Position numbers and translations under genes: made by a program | Part shown: positions 36,306 through 45,127 of the stretch, piece after piece | Layout of the letters: the number at the start of each line of letters is the position of its first letter | Numbering within the stretch: the first letter of the stretch is position 1 | DNA from: Bacteroidota bacterium | Lineage (GTDB): Bacteria; Bacteroidota; Bacteroidia; UBA7662; CANHCV01 | DNA length: 64,000 nucleotides | Direction: 5' to 3' | Assembly: GCA_947501265.1 (NCBI GenBank) | Contig: CANMVY010000004.1 | Span: 152,933 to 216,932, forward strand | The notes under the pieces: model-generated | Databases searched by the model: none | The model's input: only the letters and a program-made list of their open reading frames with translations | What the model was told of the DNA's origin: nothing

Positions 36306-39300
36306 TTATCGCTGAATCATGAGCTTCTCCAGATGGCGAACCACTTGCTGGTTCAAATCGGTAGCTACGACTTCTAAATGGTACAAGCCCTCGGCTAAAT
36401 TTTGATAATTCAACGTTTGGATCTCAACTGGAGATAACATTTCTCGCTTAACCAAACGGCCATCGCTAGAGTACAAACTCACTTGAATATTCGAAACCAT
36501 GGTTCCCAACTGCAACTGAAATTCTCCACGGCTGGGGTTCGGGTAGATGGCAATCGACAAACCTTCTGAAGCAATTGAACGACATGCAACCGTATTCACA
36601 ATATGAGCCCCAGGCTGCGACCAACCGCAATTTAAGGTTTGATACTGTGCACCCAAAGACCCTGAAATAAATGATCCTGAATTGCGAATCACCGCTGTAT
36701 TCAAATTCTGACTCACCAATACCAAGCCTGCTGGCAAATTGAAACGGTAACGCGTTGCATTAGGAACGGAAGGAATAGAAAATGTAGCAGTGTCTCCTGG
36801 GCAAAGAACATTGGGTCCACTGATCACAGGTTTTGGCAACAGATTAACGCTAATTGAACGGGAATTCGTATTTCCGCAGGGCGAAAGTCCAACCACCAAA
36901 ATTCTTCCACTGGTAAACGTTGATGCAAACATGACCTGAATACTGGTGGTTCCCTGACCCGAAACTAACGTTGCATTTTTAGGTACAGTCCACAAATAAC
37001 CATTACATCCATCAGCCTGAAAAACGGAATAGGTTGCCGTATTTCCGGTGCCTCGAATAGCACAAACTGCGATGTCAGCTTGACTAACAATGGGTGCGTT
37101 TGTTGGCTTACCGGTTCGCGGATAAATGGCTCTTGGAGTTCCACTTCCACATGCATTTTGAGGGGTAACACGAATTTGACCTGTGGTATAATCGGCAGGA
37201 TAAAGAACTTCAATAACATCGCTATCCGTTCTTCCAACAGCTACAATACCGTCGGTTAACATCCACAAATAGGAAGTAGCATTGGAATCTCTAGCAACAG
37301 AATAAGTTGCTAAATTATTGGTACCACGAATACCACAAGGATTCATAAATCCAATAATGGTATCGGGACGTGTGGGAACAGTTAAACGTTGAATCACCAC
37401 TTGTGAATCACTTCGAGAAACACAACCGTTGAAATCGGTCACTTCTACCCAAATTGAATTGCTTTGACGTACTTGAATGCTGGAAGTTCTAGCACCCGTG
37501 CTCCACAAATAAGAACGACCTGTTGAAGCAGCAAAAGAAACGGAACCATTTCCACAGAATTCAAGTGGGCCATTCGCAGTAATCACCGCTTTTTGTATTT
37601 CATTCACCACTAAATTCAAAACAACAGTGGTGGTACAACCAGATTGACTAACGCTTGTAAAAGAATACTGACCAGAATTGGAATACAACTGTCCTCCAAA
37701 CGAATAAACTTGTCCTCTACAAATGGAATCATTAAGAGTAATGACTGGGCTGGCGTTCACATTCAAGGTAAGAATGATTACGGAATCACAGCCCTGACTG
37801 TTGGTCAAAATGGATTGATAAACCCCTGGCTGAGTAAGATTTTGGCCATTGAAAGCATAACTGCTACCGTTGCAAATGGCGGTATTGATGCGCTGGGTAT
37901 CGGGTTGGGCAAATTGAAGATCCAAAACCACGAAAGAATCGCAACCCAAAGATCCTTGCAAGGTATCAACATAAAACCCGGATTGTGTTAAAGCTACTCC
38001 TCCAAAAATGTAGGTCGAATTTCCACAAACCTTAGCCGAAATGGAATCTACAGAAATCGGATTAACGTTCAAACTCAAGGTAACGACCGAGTCGCAACCA
38101 AACGAAGAACGTAAACTATCTACATAAACACCAGGTTGCGAAATCGTTCTTCCACCAAAAACATACGGCTGATTAGAACAAGTGGTTCCTTGAATGGAAA
38201 TCGATTGAGGAGTACCAACACGAACCACCATGCTATCGGTGCAGAACGTGTAACCGTTGGTTACCGTGCAGTAATAAGTGGTGGTTTGAGTAGGAGCAAC
38301 CGTGATGGAAGAAGTGGTATCTCCCGTTGTCCACAAGTACGATTTTTTATCGGTTGTACCGGTAATCAAAGCTGAAAGTTGAGCCGTAGAAACGCCCCAA
38401 TTGGAAGCAAAAATGGCAATGGAATTGTATCCTTGAATCAAATTTTGAGCAATCGGATACGTTTGTTTGGCTCCCATGCTGCTGTTTCCATATCCAACGA
38501 AACGACCGTTTACAAACGCATAATATTCGTTTTCTGCCGAAATTTCCAACTGAAAATCGGCATTTGGCTGCCCATTTACTTCAAATACTTTGCGGAAATA
38601 CGCATCATAAACTCCGGTTCCATCTGGATACCAAATGGGTTGAGCTCCTGAAATGTTGGAAGTCCCTTGAATTCTTGCAGATGGCCAGAAAGAATTGGTA
38701 TCGTTAAATCCAACGAATTCCCATCCTTCCGGATTCAAAACACTTACTTTCCAAGAAGCATCTGTAGGTACAAAAATGCTATCTGGAGTGGTATTTCCTA
38801 AATTTTGTCCTTGAACGCTCAAGGTGATGGTTGATCCGATGCAAATGCTGGTATCTCTACCCAAATCCAAAGTCAACAAATCAACAAAAGAAGAATCGGT
38901 AGCAATACATCCGTTTTGATTGACAACAACCGAATACCAACCGCCATTAACAGGAAGAATGGATTGGGTAGTTGCTTTGTTGCTCCACAAATAGGTAGCT
39001 CCTGGATTGCCGGCATCCAAACGACCAGGGTTTCCGCACTGGAACAAGGTATCGGGAAGCGCAACCACAGGAGGATTGGGTTTAACAGTAATGGTAACAC
39101 TATCAACACAAGAAGAAATGCCGTTGCTCACGGTACAATAGTAAGTGGTGGTTTGGGCTGGAGTAACGCCGATGTAAGGCGTGGTTGCTCCGTTGCTCCA
39201 AGTATAAGTAAACTGATTTTTTGAATTTTGAAGCTGGTAAAGCGCTGAAATTTCATTGGAATCCAGGGCACGATTGTACATGAACACTTCGTCCATGCTT

Positions 39301-41846
39301 CCATAGAAAGGATACCAAAACGGCGATTGATTACCGTATCCATAAGTGCCAAAATACAAATTGTTGCGGTTCGCAGCCAAGAACGTGGAAGGCATGGAAG
39401 CAAACTTCACTTTTACTCCATTGATGTACGTTTCGGCGTAATCTTTGGTATTTACAATCACCACATGTTTCCAAGTAGAATCTACCTGCATGGGGTGACT
39501 GAATTGAGCTTGGAATTTCGAACGCACCCCGCAGCAACCGTCAACCTGCAAATAATTCAAGCTGTAACCGCCGTTGGCGTTGTAGTTAATATCGGCAAAA
39601 AATCCGGGAGGCGTTCCAATTCCGTCGCCTTCTTTAGCAAACAAAGCGGCAGTTCCGTTGGTAGGCGAATAAGCCCCTACCCCATTCATGGCATTTCCAG
39701 GAATTTCCTTGTACCAAAGCGACATGGTGTACACCGAATCGATGTGCATGGAGGGGTGGTTGGGAACGAAAACGTGGTCGTTGTTACCGAAACCGCGGAA
39801 GAAATACGCTCCATTGGGATTTCCGAAACGATCGGTGGTGGGCGTTACACCACGGGGTTTTCCGTGGTTTCCGTTGCCCGAAAAGTCGTAGGCATTTCCA
39901 TCGAAGGAGTAAGCGGCCATCAATCCGTTTTTCAAATTCGGATTTCCTTTCACGAAGGGATTGATCACGTAGGTTTGTCCAGCACAAATGGCGGTATCGT
40001 TGCCGAGATCAACAGAAAGGAGGTCAACGTAAACGCTGTCCCTTAAGGAATTGGTTTGAGTTGAAATGGAAACATGGTACCAACCAGACTGGGCAACCGT
40101 AATTTGTTGAGTCGTTTCACCTGTATTCCATAAATAATTAGCACCAAAATTACCTGCATCTAGAATAGCTGATTTGCCACAAGCGGAAAGAGTGTCGGGA
40201 AGGCTGGAAAAAATGTTATGAACGATAAAAGAAGTGGTATCTGAACCTTTTCCTATTTCTCCACATGTATTAACACCAATCATGCAATAAGAAATCGAAC
40301 CAATATTGTTGTTAGAATAATTAATTGAATCGAAATAACTCAATTGCGTAAATTGACTAATTGAATCAATCAGTTGAAATGGTGCTTGATCTATTTTTCT
40401 ATAAATCAGATATTTTGAGAAATCTATACCATTACTGAATGAATTAGACCATGTTAATTTTAATCCACCGTTTTTGCTTGAACAATTGAGATTTTGAGGT
40501 GGGGAAATTATTGATTTCGGCAAAACCTGTAAATAAACTGTTTTTTGATTTACTGCACATAAATTATCTTTTGCTGTGATGATTAAAAAATATGGTGCTG
40601 TTCTTGAATAGGTACAATTCGGAATCCATCGAATATTCATTACCGCCTGACTTGGACCTGGCGTGATGGTAACACTTGCTTTACCGGAACCGGCTCCAAC
40701 AATATCCCCGGAAATGCTCATGATAACGGTATCTCGAGTAGGGTCAAATTCAATTCCAGACGCATTAAAGTCAAGGGTATCACCAACTTTAATTGTAAAA
40801 CTATCAGTAACCATAATCTGCGGTGCATTGTTAGAAGAACAATTAGCATCAAAAAAGAACTGCAAATCGCGGCGGGAAGAACCCAAATACGTAACGGTAT
40901 TGTTCACTCGGTCTACTCGGTATTCAGAACATTCTACTGCAACAACGAATCCACCTTGGTTTACAGGGGTAAAACTTATTTCACCCGTTTGACCATCAAT
41001 CTTTAAGGTATCGGGAGAAATGGCTGGAACTTGACTGGAAGGAAAGCTATAGGCTCCCTGATAGGTTACTGGGGTATAATAACCCGAAATACCGGTATTG
41101 TTCCCTGGTAAAGTTGGACGGGTAGGAAAGCTAGAGCGTTGTGCAAGAGGCAAAGTTGAAATATTAAAATCGGGAATCCCCCCTTCGCCAACGTTACCCC
41201 CTGAACGATAAGTTCCTCCTTGTCCATAAGGCCATACAATATTAAAAGCCAAGGAATCACCATCCAGATCAAAACCATCGTGGTTGTAAACATATTTTTT
41301 ACCTACACATGAATAGGGTACTGGAATCGCTCTAAAACGGGGACTATTATTCACAAATGAATTTCGTGGAGGAACGTAGGTACTTAAAACAATTGAAAAA
41401 GGTCCTGTTTGACTAATATTTTGAATTTGTCCGCCGTTTCTAGCGAAATTTGAAGTAGAAAAGAAATAGCCTTTGGTTCTTAAAAGATCAACAGTATCAA
41501 TAAATTCAACGCGTTCATATCCAATAGGACTTTTATAAAAACACCCCGGAGAATACTGATTCAATAACTGGCGCGAAAACTGTGGGACTGTTCGAAGCAC
41601 TTCCACCACACCCGAAACGGAAGTTGGAGAAGCATCGTACATGCCGACCGTAATGGAAGTAGCATTAAACGCCGCCCCTTGAATATCTCTATAAAAAATA
41701 TAGTGAACAGCATATCGCGCACGGGTATTATCGCCAGGAGTTGCACTTACGTAATCGTAGTAGCAATCTCCACCAGCAAAATGCGTAGCCTGCACCGTTC
41801 CCCATCCAATGAATAATAACAAGAATAGTAGAATTCCCTTTTTCAT
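36306..41846 (-). CDS. Giant secreted adhesin-like protein with LamG domain and T9SS type A sorting domain
   Basis: A 1,846-residue protein. Signal peptide residues 1-20 (ILLFLLLFIGWGTVQA). An N-terminal module (~20-450) beginning THFAGGDCYYDYV is of a type found in large Bacteroidota surface proteins. A fibronectin-like piece follows at ~450-545. Residues ~640-875 form a LamG/concanavalin-like domain (LMAAYSFDGNAYDFSGNGNHG, FYGSMDEVFMYNRALDS) with potential carbohydrate-binding. Two copies of a module with GWYxVSI..DSxxVDLL..DLGxDT flank it. Around residues 1,220-1,418 there are four ~50-residue Cys-containing repeats (YxFGG..GxYxDxL..GCDS). The last ~75 residues are a type A sorting domain (AIYPNPSRGEFQL, SDGRLVKRE, LAEGLYHLEV). 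Outer-surface display via T9SS is inferred; ligand unknown. Confidence 0.85.
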   Translation of the reverse strand: MKKGILLFLLLFIGWGTVQATHFAGGDCYYDYVSATPGDNTRARYAVHYIFYRDIQGAAFNATSITVGMYDASPTSVSGVVEVLRTVPQFSRQLLNQYSPGCFYKSPIGYERVEFIDTVDLLRTKGYFFSTSNFARNGGQIQNISQTGPFSIVLSTYVPPRNSFVNNSPRFRAIPVPYSCVGKKYVYNHDGFDLDGDSLAFNIVWPYGQGGTYRSGGNVGEGGIPDFNISTLPLAQRSSFPTRPTLPGNNTGISGYYTPVTYQGAYSFPSSQVPAISPDTLKIDGQTGEISFTPVNQGGFVVAVECSEYRVDRVNNTVTYLGSSRRDLQFFFDANCSSNNAPQIMVTDSFTIKVGDTLDFNASGIEFDPTRDTVIMSISGDIVGAGSGKASVTITPGPSQAVMNIRWIPNCTYSRTAPYFLIITAKDNLCAVNQKTVYLQVLPKSIISPPQNLNCSSKNGGLKLTWSNSFSNGIDFSKYLIYRKIDQAPFQLIDSISQFTQLSYFDSINYSNNNIGSISYCMIGVNTCGEIGKGSDTTSFIVHNIFSSLPDTLSACGKSAILDAGNFGANYLWNTGETTQQITVAQSGWYHVSISTQTNSLRDSVYVDLLSVDLGNDTAICAGQTYVINPFVKGNPNLKNGLMAAYSFDGNAYDFSGNGNHGKPRGVTPTTDRFGNPNGAYFFRGFGNNDHVFVPNHPSMHIDSVYTMSLWYKEIPGNAMNGVGAYSPTNGTAALFAKEGDGIGTPPGFFADINYNANGGYSLNYLQVDGCCGVRSKFQAQFSHPMQVDSTWKHVVIVNTKDYAETYINGVKVKFASMPSTFLAANRNNLYFGTYGYGNQSPFWYPFYGSMDEVFMYNRALDSNEISALYQLQNSKNQFTYTWSNGATTPYIGVTPAQTTTYYCTVSNGISSCVDSVTITVKPNPPVVALPDTLFQCGNPGRLDAGNPGATYLWSNKATTQSILPVNGGWYSVVVNQNGCIATDSSFVDLLTLDLGRDTSICIGSTITLSVQGQNLGNTTPDSIFVPTDASWKVSVLNPEGWEFVGFNDTNSFWPSARIQGTSNISGAQPIWYPDGTGVYDAYFRKVFEVNGQPNADFQLEISAENEYYAFVNGRFVGYGNSSMGAKQTYPIAQNLIQGYNSIAIFASNWGVSTAQLSALITGTTDKKSYLWTTGDTTSSITVAPTQTTTYYCTVTNGYTFCTDSMVVRVGTPQSISIQGTTCSNQPYVFGGRTISQPGVYVDSLRSSFGCDSVVTLSLNVNPISVDSISAKVCGNSTYIFGGVALTQSGFYVDTLQGSLGCDSFVVLDLQFAQPDTQRINTAICNGSSYAFNGQNLTQPGVYQSILTNSQGCDSVIILTLNVNASPVITLNDSICRGQVYSFGGQLYSNSGQYSFTSVSQSGCTTTVVLNLVVNEIQKAVITANGPLEFCGNGSVSFAASTGRSYLWSTGARTSSIQVRQSNSIWVEVTDFNGCVSRSDSQVVIQRLTVPTRPDTIIGFMNPCGIRGTNNLATYSVARDSNATSYLWMLTDGIVAVGRTDSDVIEVLYPADYTTGQIRVTPQNACGSGTPRAIYPRTGKPTNAPIVSQADIAVCAIRGTGNTATYSVFQADGCNGYLWTVPKNATLVSGQGTTSIQVMFASTFTSGRILVVGLSPCGNTNSRSISVNLLPKPVISGPNVLCPGDTATFSIPSVPNATRYRFNLPAGLVLVSQNLNTAVIRNSGSFISGSLGAQYQTLNCGWSQPGAHIVNTVACRSIASEGLSIAIYPNPSRGEFQLQLGTMVSNIQVSLYSSDGRLVKREMLSPVEIQTLNYQNLAEGLYHLEVVATDLNQQVVRHLEKLMIQR
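37592..38186 (-). repeat. Four in-frame ~50-codon Cys-containing repeats in the 1,846-residue protein
   Basis: Each unit carries a Cys near its start, then Y-x-F-G/N-G, a GxY turn, and GCDS or GCTT before a hydrophobic strand ending in VN. Protein identity between units is moderate, so this is an old expansion. Boundaries are approximate. Confidence 0.65.
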
Positions 41847-41871
41847 AATGATTTCTATTTGATAATTTTCA

Positions 41872-41879
41872 CAAAGATA
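41872..41879 (-). promoter_or_regulatory. -7 promoter box of the 1,846-residue T9SS gene
   Basis: Minus strand TATCTTTG, 25 bases before the ATG at 41846. Confidence 0.55.
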
Positions 41880-41984
41880 GGAACAATTTTTTAATATGTG
41901 GCATTTATCTATCTATTTTTTAATTTGGCTCTTTTCATCGGCCCAATATTTCCCCCGAATTGTATAAAATATTACCTTTAACCC

Positions 41985-43211
41985 ATGCTTCGAATACTAT
42001 CAAACCGTGTGGTCCTTTTGGCCGGACTCGGATTTTTTGTCGATGTTTTTGACCTTTTCCTCTTTTCCGTGGTTCGGCGGCCGTCGCTTTCTTCCATGGG
42101 CGTATCCCCCGAAACCATGGGTGACATCGGCGAGCAATTGCTCGCCACCCAAATGTGGGGCATGCTCCTCGGCGGCTTCCTTTGGGGAATATTGGGCGAT
42201 AAACGGGGCCGCCTCACCGTGCTCCTGGGTTCTATCCTCACCTACTCCATCGCAACCGCAGCCAACGGATTTGTGACCGACCTTTCCGCCTACCACCTCT
42301 GTCGATTCTTTGCTGGACTCGGTTTGGCGGGAGAGTTGGGTGCAGGCATCAGCCTGGTGATGGAACAGTTGGAAGACCGACAGCGGGGAATCGGTGCCTT
42401 TTTGGTGGCAACGTTGGGCGCCCTGGGCGCAGTGGTCGCCGCCCTCATGGGCGATCTTTTGCCCTGGCAAACCACCTACTTTCTGGGCGGCGCACTCGGC
42501 ATCGCCTTGCTCCTTTTCCGCTTTGGTGTTACTGAATCGGCTATTTTTCGAACCCAAGAAAGCCACCCCCACGAACGGGGCGCCCTTCGCATCTTACTGA
42601 ATTCCGAAAATCGTAAAAAGTACATCGGTTCGGTTTTGGCCGGCGTTCCCATCTGGTTTTCGGCCGGGTTGCTGGTTGGCTTCCTTCCCGAAATTGCTCA
42701 ATTCCACGGTATTTCAGGAATCAAAGTCACCACCGGACTCATTTGCTTTCAAGCGGCATTTTCGGTGGGTGACCTTTCTTCCGGACTCATCAGCCAAAAA
42801 ATACAATCCCGATTGAAAGTCCTCCATGGATACACCTGGGGTTGGTTAGGAACCGTGGTTCTGCTCTTTGTTTTACTCACCCTAGGAGTTTCTCCCACGC
42901 TGCTGTATCTCTTGGTGATTCTCTTGGGGCTATTTTCGGGGTACATGGCTGTTTTTGTTACGGCCGTATCGGAACAATTTGGAACGAACGTTCGAAATAC
43001 GGCCAGCAGTACCATCATCAATCTGATGCGGGGAAGCGTGGTTTTGATGGTTCCACTTCATCTGTTTTTACAGCATCAGCTTTCGCTTTCGCTTACCCAA
43101 AGTTTGATGGCCATCGCCTTGTTGGTTTTCGGATTGTCGTGGTGGGGACGTAGGCAAATGGCAGAAACTTTCCACATTTCGCTTCGGTTTGTTCAGCGAC
43201 GGAAACCATAA
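41985..43211 (+). CDS. MFS transporter
   Basis: A 408-residue inner-membrane carrier with 12 predicted helices. Major facilitator motif A appears as GILGDKRGRLTVLLGS between helices 2 and 3, and RFFAGLGLAGELGAGISLV in helix 4-5 resembles the organic-acid/sugar proton symporter group. No neighbouring gene points to a substrate. A near-consensus box TACCTTTA at 41973-41980 ends four bases before the ATG and could be its promoter. Confidence 0.82.
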   Translation: MLRILSNRVVLLAGLGFFVDVFDLFLFSVVRRPSLSSMGVSPETMGDIGEQLLATQMWGMLLGGFLWGILGDKRGRLTVLLGSILTYSIATAANGFVTDLSAYHLCRFFAGLGLAGELGAGISLVMEQLEDRQRGIGAFLVATLGALGAVVAALMGDLLPWQTTYFLGGALGIALLLFRFGVTESAIFRTQESHPHERGALRILLNSENRKKYIGSVLAGVPIWFSAGLLVGFLPEIAQFHGISGIKVTTGLICFQAAFSVGDLSSGLISQKIQSRLKVLHGYTWGWLGTVVLLFVLLTLGVSPTLLYLLVILLGLFSGYMAVFVTAVSEQFGTNVRNTASSTIINLMRGSVVLMVPLHLFLQHQLSLSLTQSLMAIALLVFGLSWWGRRQMAETFHISLRFVQRRKP

Positions 43212-43247
43212 GTCATCGACTTCCGTTGTATCTTTCAAAAGAAGTCT

Positions 43248-43754
43248 ATGGAAACCATCGTTAATAAAGTTGCAGCTTCAGGCATCATTACCCTTGATTT
43301 AGCCCGTTTTCTCCCCGAAAAACCAATTTTGTCGGTCGACCTTTCTTCTTATTTACGGCAAGGGATGGTGCTGAAAGAAAAGGATTTTCGCGAGGCCATG
43401 GGAGCGACCGATTGGACAATCTTTCAACATGAAATCGTGGCAGTGTACTGTTCCACGGATGCGATTGTTCCCACCTGGGCATTCATGCTGTTGGCCGGGA
43501 ATTTGCAACAGGCCGGCGCTCAGGTTTTTTTCGGCACAACGGAACATGTTCGAAACCAGATTCTTCTTCAAAATATCAATCAGATGGATGTTTCATCCTT
43601 CGAAAAAGCCAAAGTCGTGGTGAAGGGATGTGGAGATGAGAGCATTTCGGAAGCGGCATACGTGGCCATCACGCTGAAGCTGAAGCCAGTGGTGAAAATT
43701 TTGATGTACGGAGAGCCTTGCAGCACCGTACCCCTGTTTAAAAGGAAAGAATGA
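43248..43754 (+). CDS. DUF2480 family protein
   Basis: A 168-residue soluble protein of a family nearly restricted to Bacteroidota. It has a SVDLSSYLRQGMVLKEKDFR segment, several hydrophobic core strands (IVAVYCSTDAIVPTWAFML) and a conserved-looking VVKGCGDESI turn. No function or catalytic residue can be assigned. A box TATCTTTC lies at 43229-43236. It overlaps the lytic transglycosylase gene by ATGA, so the two are co-expressed. Confidence 0.75.
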   Translation: METIVNKVAASGIITLDLARFLPEKPILSVDLSSYLRQGMVLKEKDFREAMGATDWTIFQHEIVAVYCSTDAIVPTWAFMLLAGNLQQAGAQVFFGTTEHVRNQILLQNINQMDVSSFEKAKVVVKGCGDESISEAAYVAITLKLKPVVKILMYGEPCSTVPLFKRKE

Positions 43755-44680
43755 ATCGAAGGCAGAAATCCATCGGAAAAAACTTGGCCTTGTTTGCGGG
43801 TATTTTGTTGGCCGCGGGGATGTTCAACGCTTGGATTTTTCACACCAATTGGGATGGATACTTCCGGAAAGATCCTGTGTTGGATCACGGCACCATTTTT
43901 AAGTACGACCTGGGGAACATTCCGGTTCCCGATACCATTTTTTTTGCGGGACAACCGGTTCCAATGACGAGGAAGCGATTCCGAAAAGCGGTTTATAAAG
44001 CGTTGAAAGACCGCATGAAACACCGAGATGCCACCATTTTTTATTTGCAACAATCGGCCCGGTGGTTGCCAGAAATGAGCAAAATTTTAAAAGAAAAGCA
44101 ATTGCCCGACGATTTGAAGTTCATTCCCATTGTGGAAAGCAATTTAACGAATGTAACCAGCGCTCGGGGTGCGAAAGGCTTTTGGCAATTGCAAACAAGA
44201 ACGGCCCGCAACTTCGGATTAACCATTAACGGAGCCATGGATCAACGGTTAGACCCCTGGGCAAGCACCGAAGCTGCCTCTGATTATTTGAAAATGTTGT
44301 ACGACACGGTGGGCAGCTGGCCGATGGTGATTGGCGGCTACAACATGGGCATGGGCGGAATTTTATCAAAAATGAATCGCCAAAACGAAGACGATTTTTA
44401 CCAACTGCGGTTGGGGGCAGAAACCCAAGCCTTTTTACCGAAGTTGATTGCCTTTAAGCTGGTGATTGAATATCCGCATTTGTACGGTTACCCTACGGAA
44501 GTTTGGAAAGAAAAACACCGTCCGTTTGAGTTTTTCACGACGGATTCGGCGTTTTCGGCGGTTGGGATAGAACAGCAATTTCATTTGGCTGCGGGAACGG
44601 TTAAGCGACTGAATCCGTGGTTATTCGCAAATGGATTTGCGAATCCACGAAGGAAGAGTTTTCACATTCGGATTCGATAA
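43751..44680 (+). CDS. Membrane-anchored lytic transglycosylase (SLT/MltD-like)
   Basis: A 309-residue protein with an N-terminal membrane anchor or uncleaved signal (FAGILLAAGMFNAWIF). The SLT domain spans ~residues 105-260: catalytic Glu in FIPIVESNLTNVTS, then ARGAKGFWQLQTRTARNFGL and the GGYNMGMGGI segment. It cleaves the MurNAc-GlcNAc bond of peptidoglycan to give 1,6-anhydro ends, in the periplasm. It lacks the C-terminal LysM domains of MltD, which leaves it shorter than many relatives. Translationally coupled to DUF2480. Confidence 0.88.
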   Translation: MNRRQKSIGKNLALFAGILLAAGMFNAWIFHTNWDGYFRKDPVLDHGTIFKYDLGNIPVPDTIFFAGQPVPMTRKRFRKAVYKALKDRMKHRDATIFYLQQSARWLPEMSKILKEKQLPDDLKFIPIVESNLTNVTSARGAKGFWQLQTRTARNFGLTINGAMDQRLDPWASTEAASDYLKMLYDTVGSWPMVIGGYNMGMGGILSKMNRQNEDDFYQLRLGAETQAFLPKLIAFKLVIEYPHLYGYPTEVWKEKHRPFEFFTTDSAFSAVGIEQQFHLAAGTVKRLNPWLFANGFANPRRKSFHIRIR

Positions 44681-44811
44681 AGAAGAATTTTGGTTGGAAA
44701 AAACATAGAAATTGAAGGGCGAAGTCCCGTTTTCCTTAAGTTTGTTTTTGAAACTCGCTCCGCGGTTTATCGGACGGTGGAACGGTCGGGTGTCCTCAAG
44801 TGCAACTCCGC

Positions 44812-44851
44812 GGTGGTCGAGTTTTTCTGAAAGAAAAGTATCGAGACCACC
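44812..44851. repeat. TCGAG-type palindromic dispersed repeat
   Basis: GGTGGTCGAGTTTTTC then a short loop and GAAAAGTATCGAGACCACC: a hairpin with a ~17-bp, slightly bulged stem. A related hairpin (CTCGAGTTTCCGCC..GGCGGAAGTATCGAG) occurs at 61856-61888. Confidence 0.7.
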
Positions 44852-44855
44852 TACC

Positions 44856-44890
44856 CGTTTATAAACGTTTATAAACGTTTATAAACGTTT
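44856..44890. repeat. Tandem CGTTTATAAA units
   Basis: Three 10-bp units plus a partial fourth. The unit is built from the overlapping palindromes AAACGTTT and GTTTATAAAC. The same AAACGTTTATAAACGTTT word stands in front of both recombinase promoters at 62052-62069 and 62850-62867. Confidence 0.85.
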
Positions 44891-45060
44891 CACTTACGAC
44901 TTACTCCCCAAAAAAGACGTAAATTGCTCTCGGTGGGGGCGGGGATTTATCCCCCGGAAAATTTAATATATTGACCCGTCCTAAAAAAGTTTACCCTTTT
45001 ACTGTTGTTTTTTGATTTTGTCCAGGAACAAATTTTCATTCTGGTTAAAAAATCAAACTA

Positions 45061-45090
45061 GGGGGTCCCTGAGCGAAGTCGATGGGCGGT
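45061..45090. repeat. Dispersed repeat fragment (GGTCCCTGAGCGAAGTCGA)
   Basis: Related, on the opposite strand, to the TTCGGCAGGCTCAGGGACC word near 61.83 kb. Confidence 0.5.
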
Positions 45091-45127
45091 CATTAAACTG
45101 AAAAAAGGACTCGAAAACCAGGGTATG

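Larger units (their letters stand above)
44681..45127. other. Gene-free, repeat-rich interval
   Basis: 447 bases without a credible gene. It holds a long TCGAG-type hairpin, three tandem 10-bp CGTTTATAAA units, a possible insertion-sequence-like end (TTGACCCGTCCTAAAA at about 44974) and a piece of the CTGAGCGAAGTCGA-type dispersed repeat. Confidence 0.7.

Noticed and set aside
44681..45127. Complete insertion sequence
   Set aside because: No transposase frame and only one IS-like end is visible.
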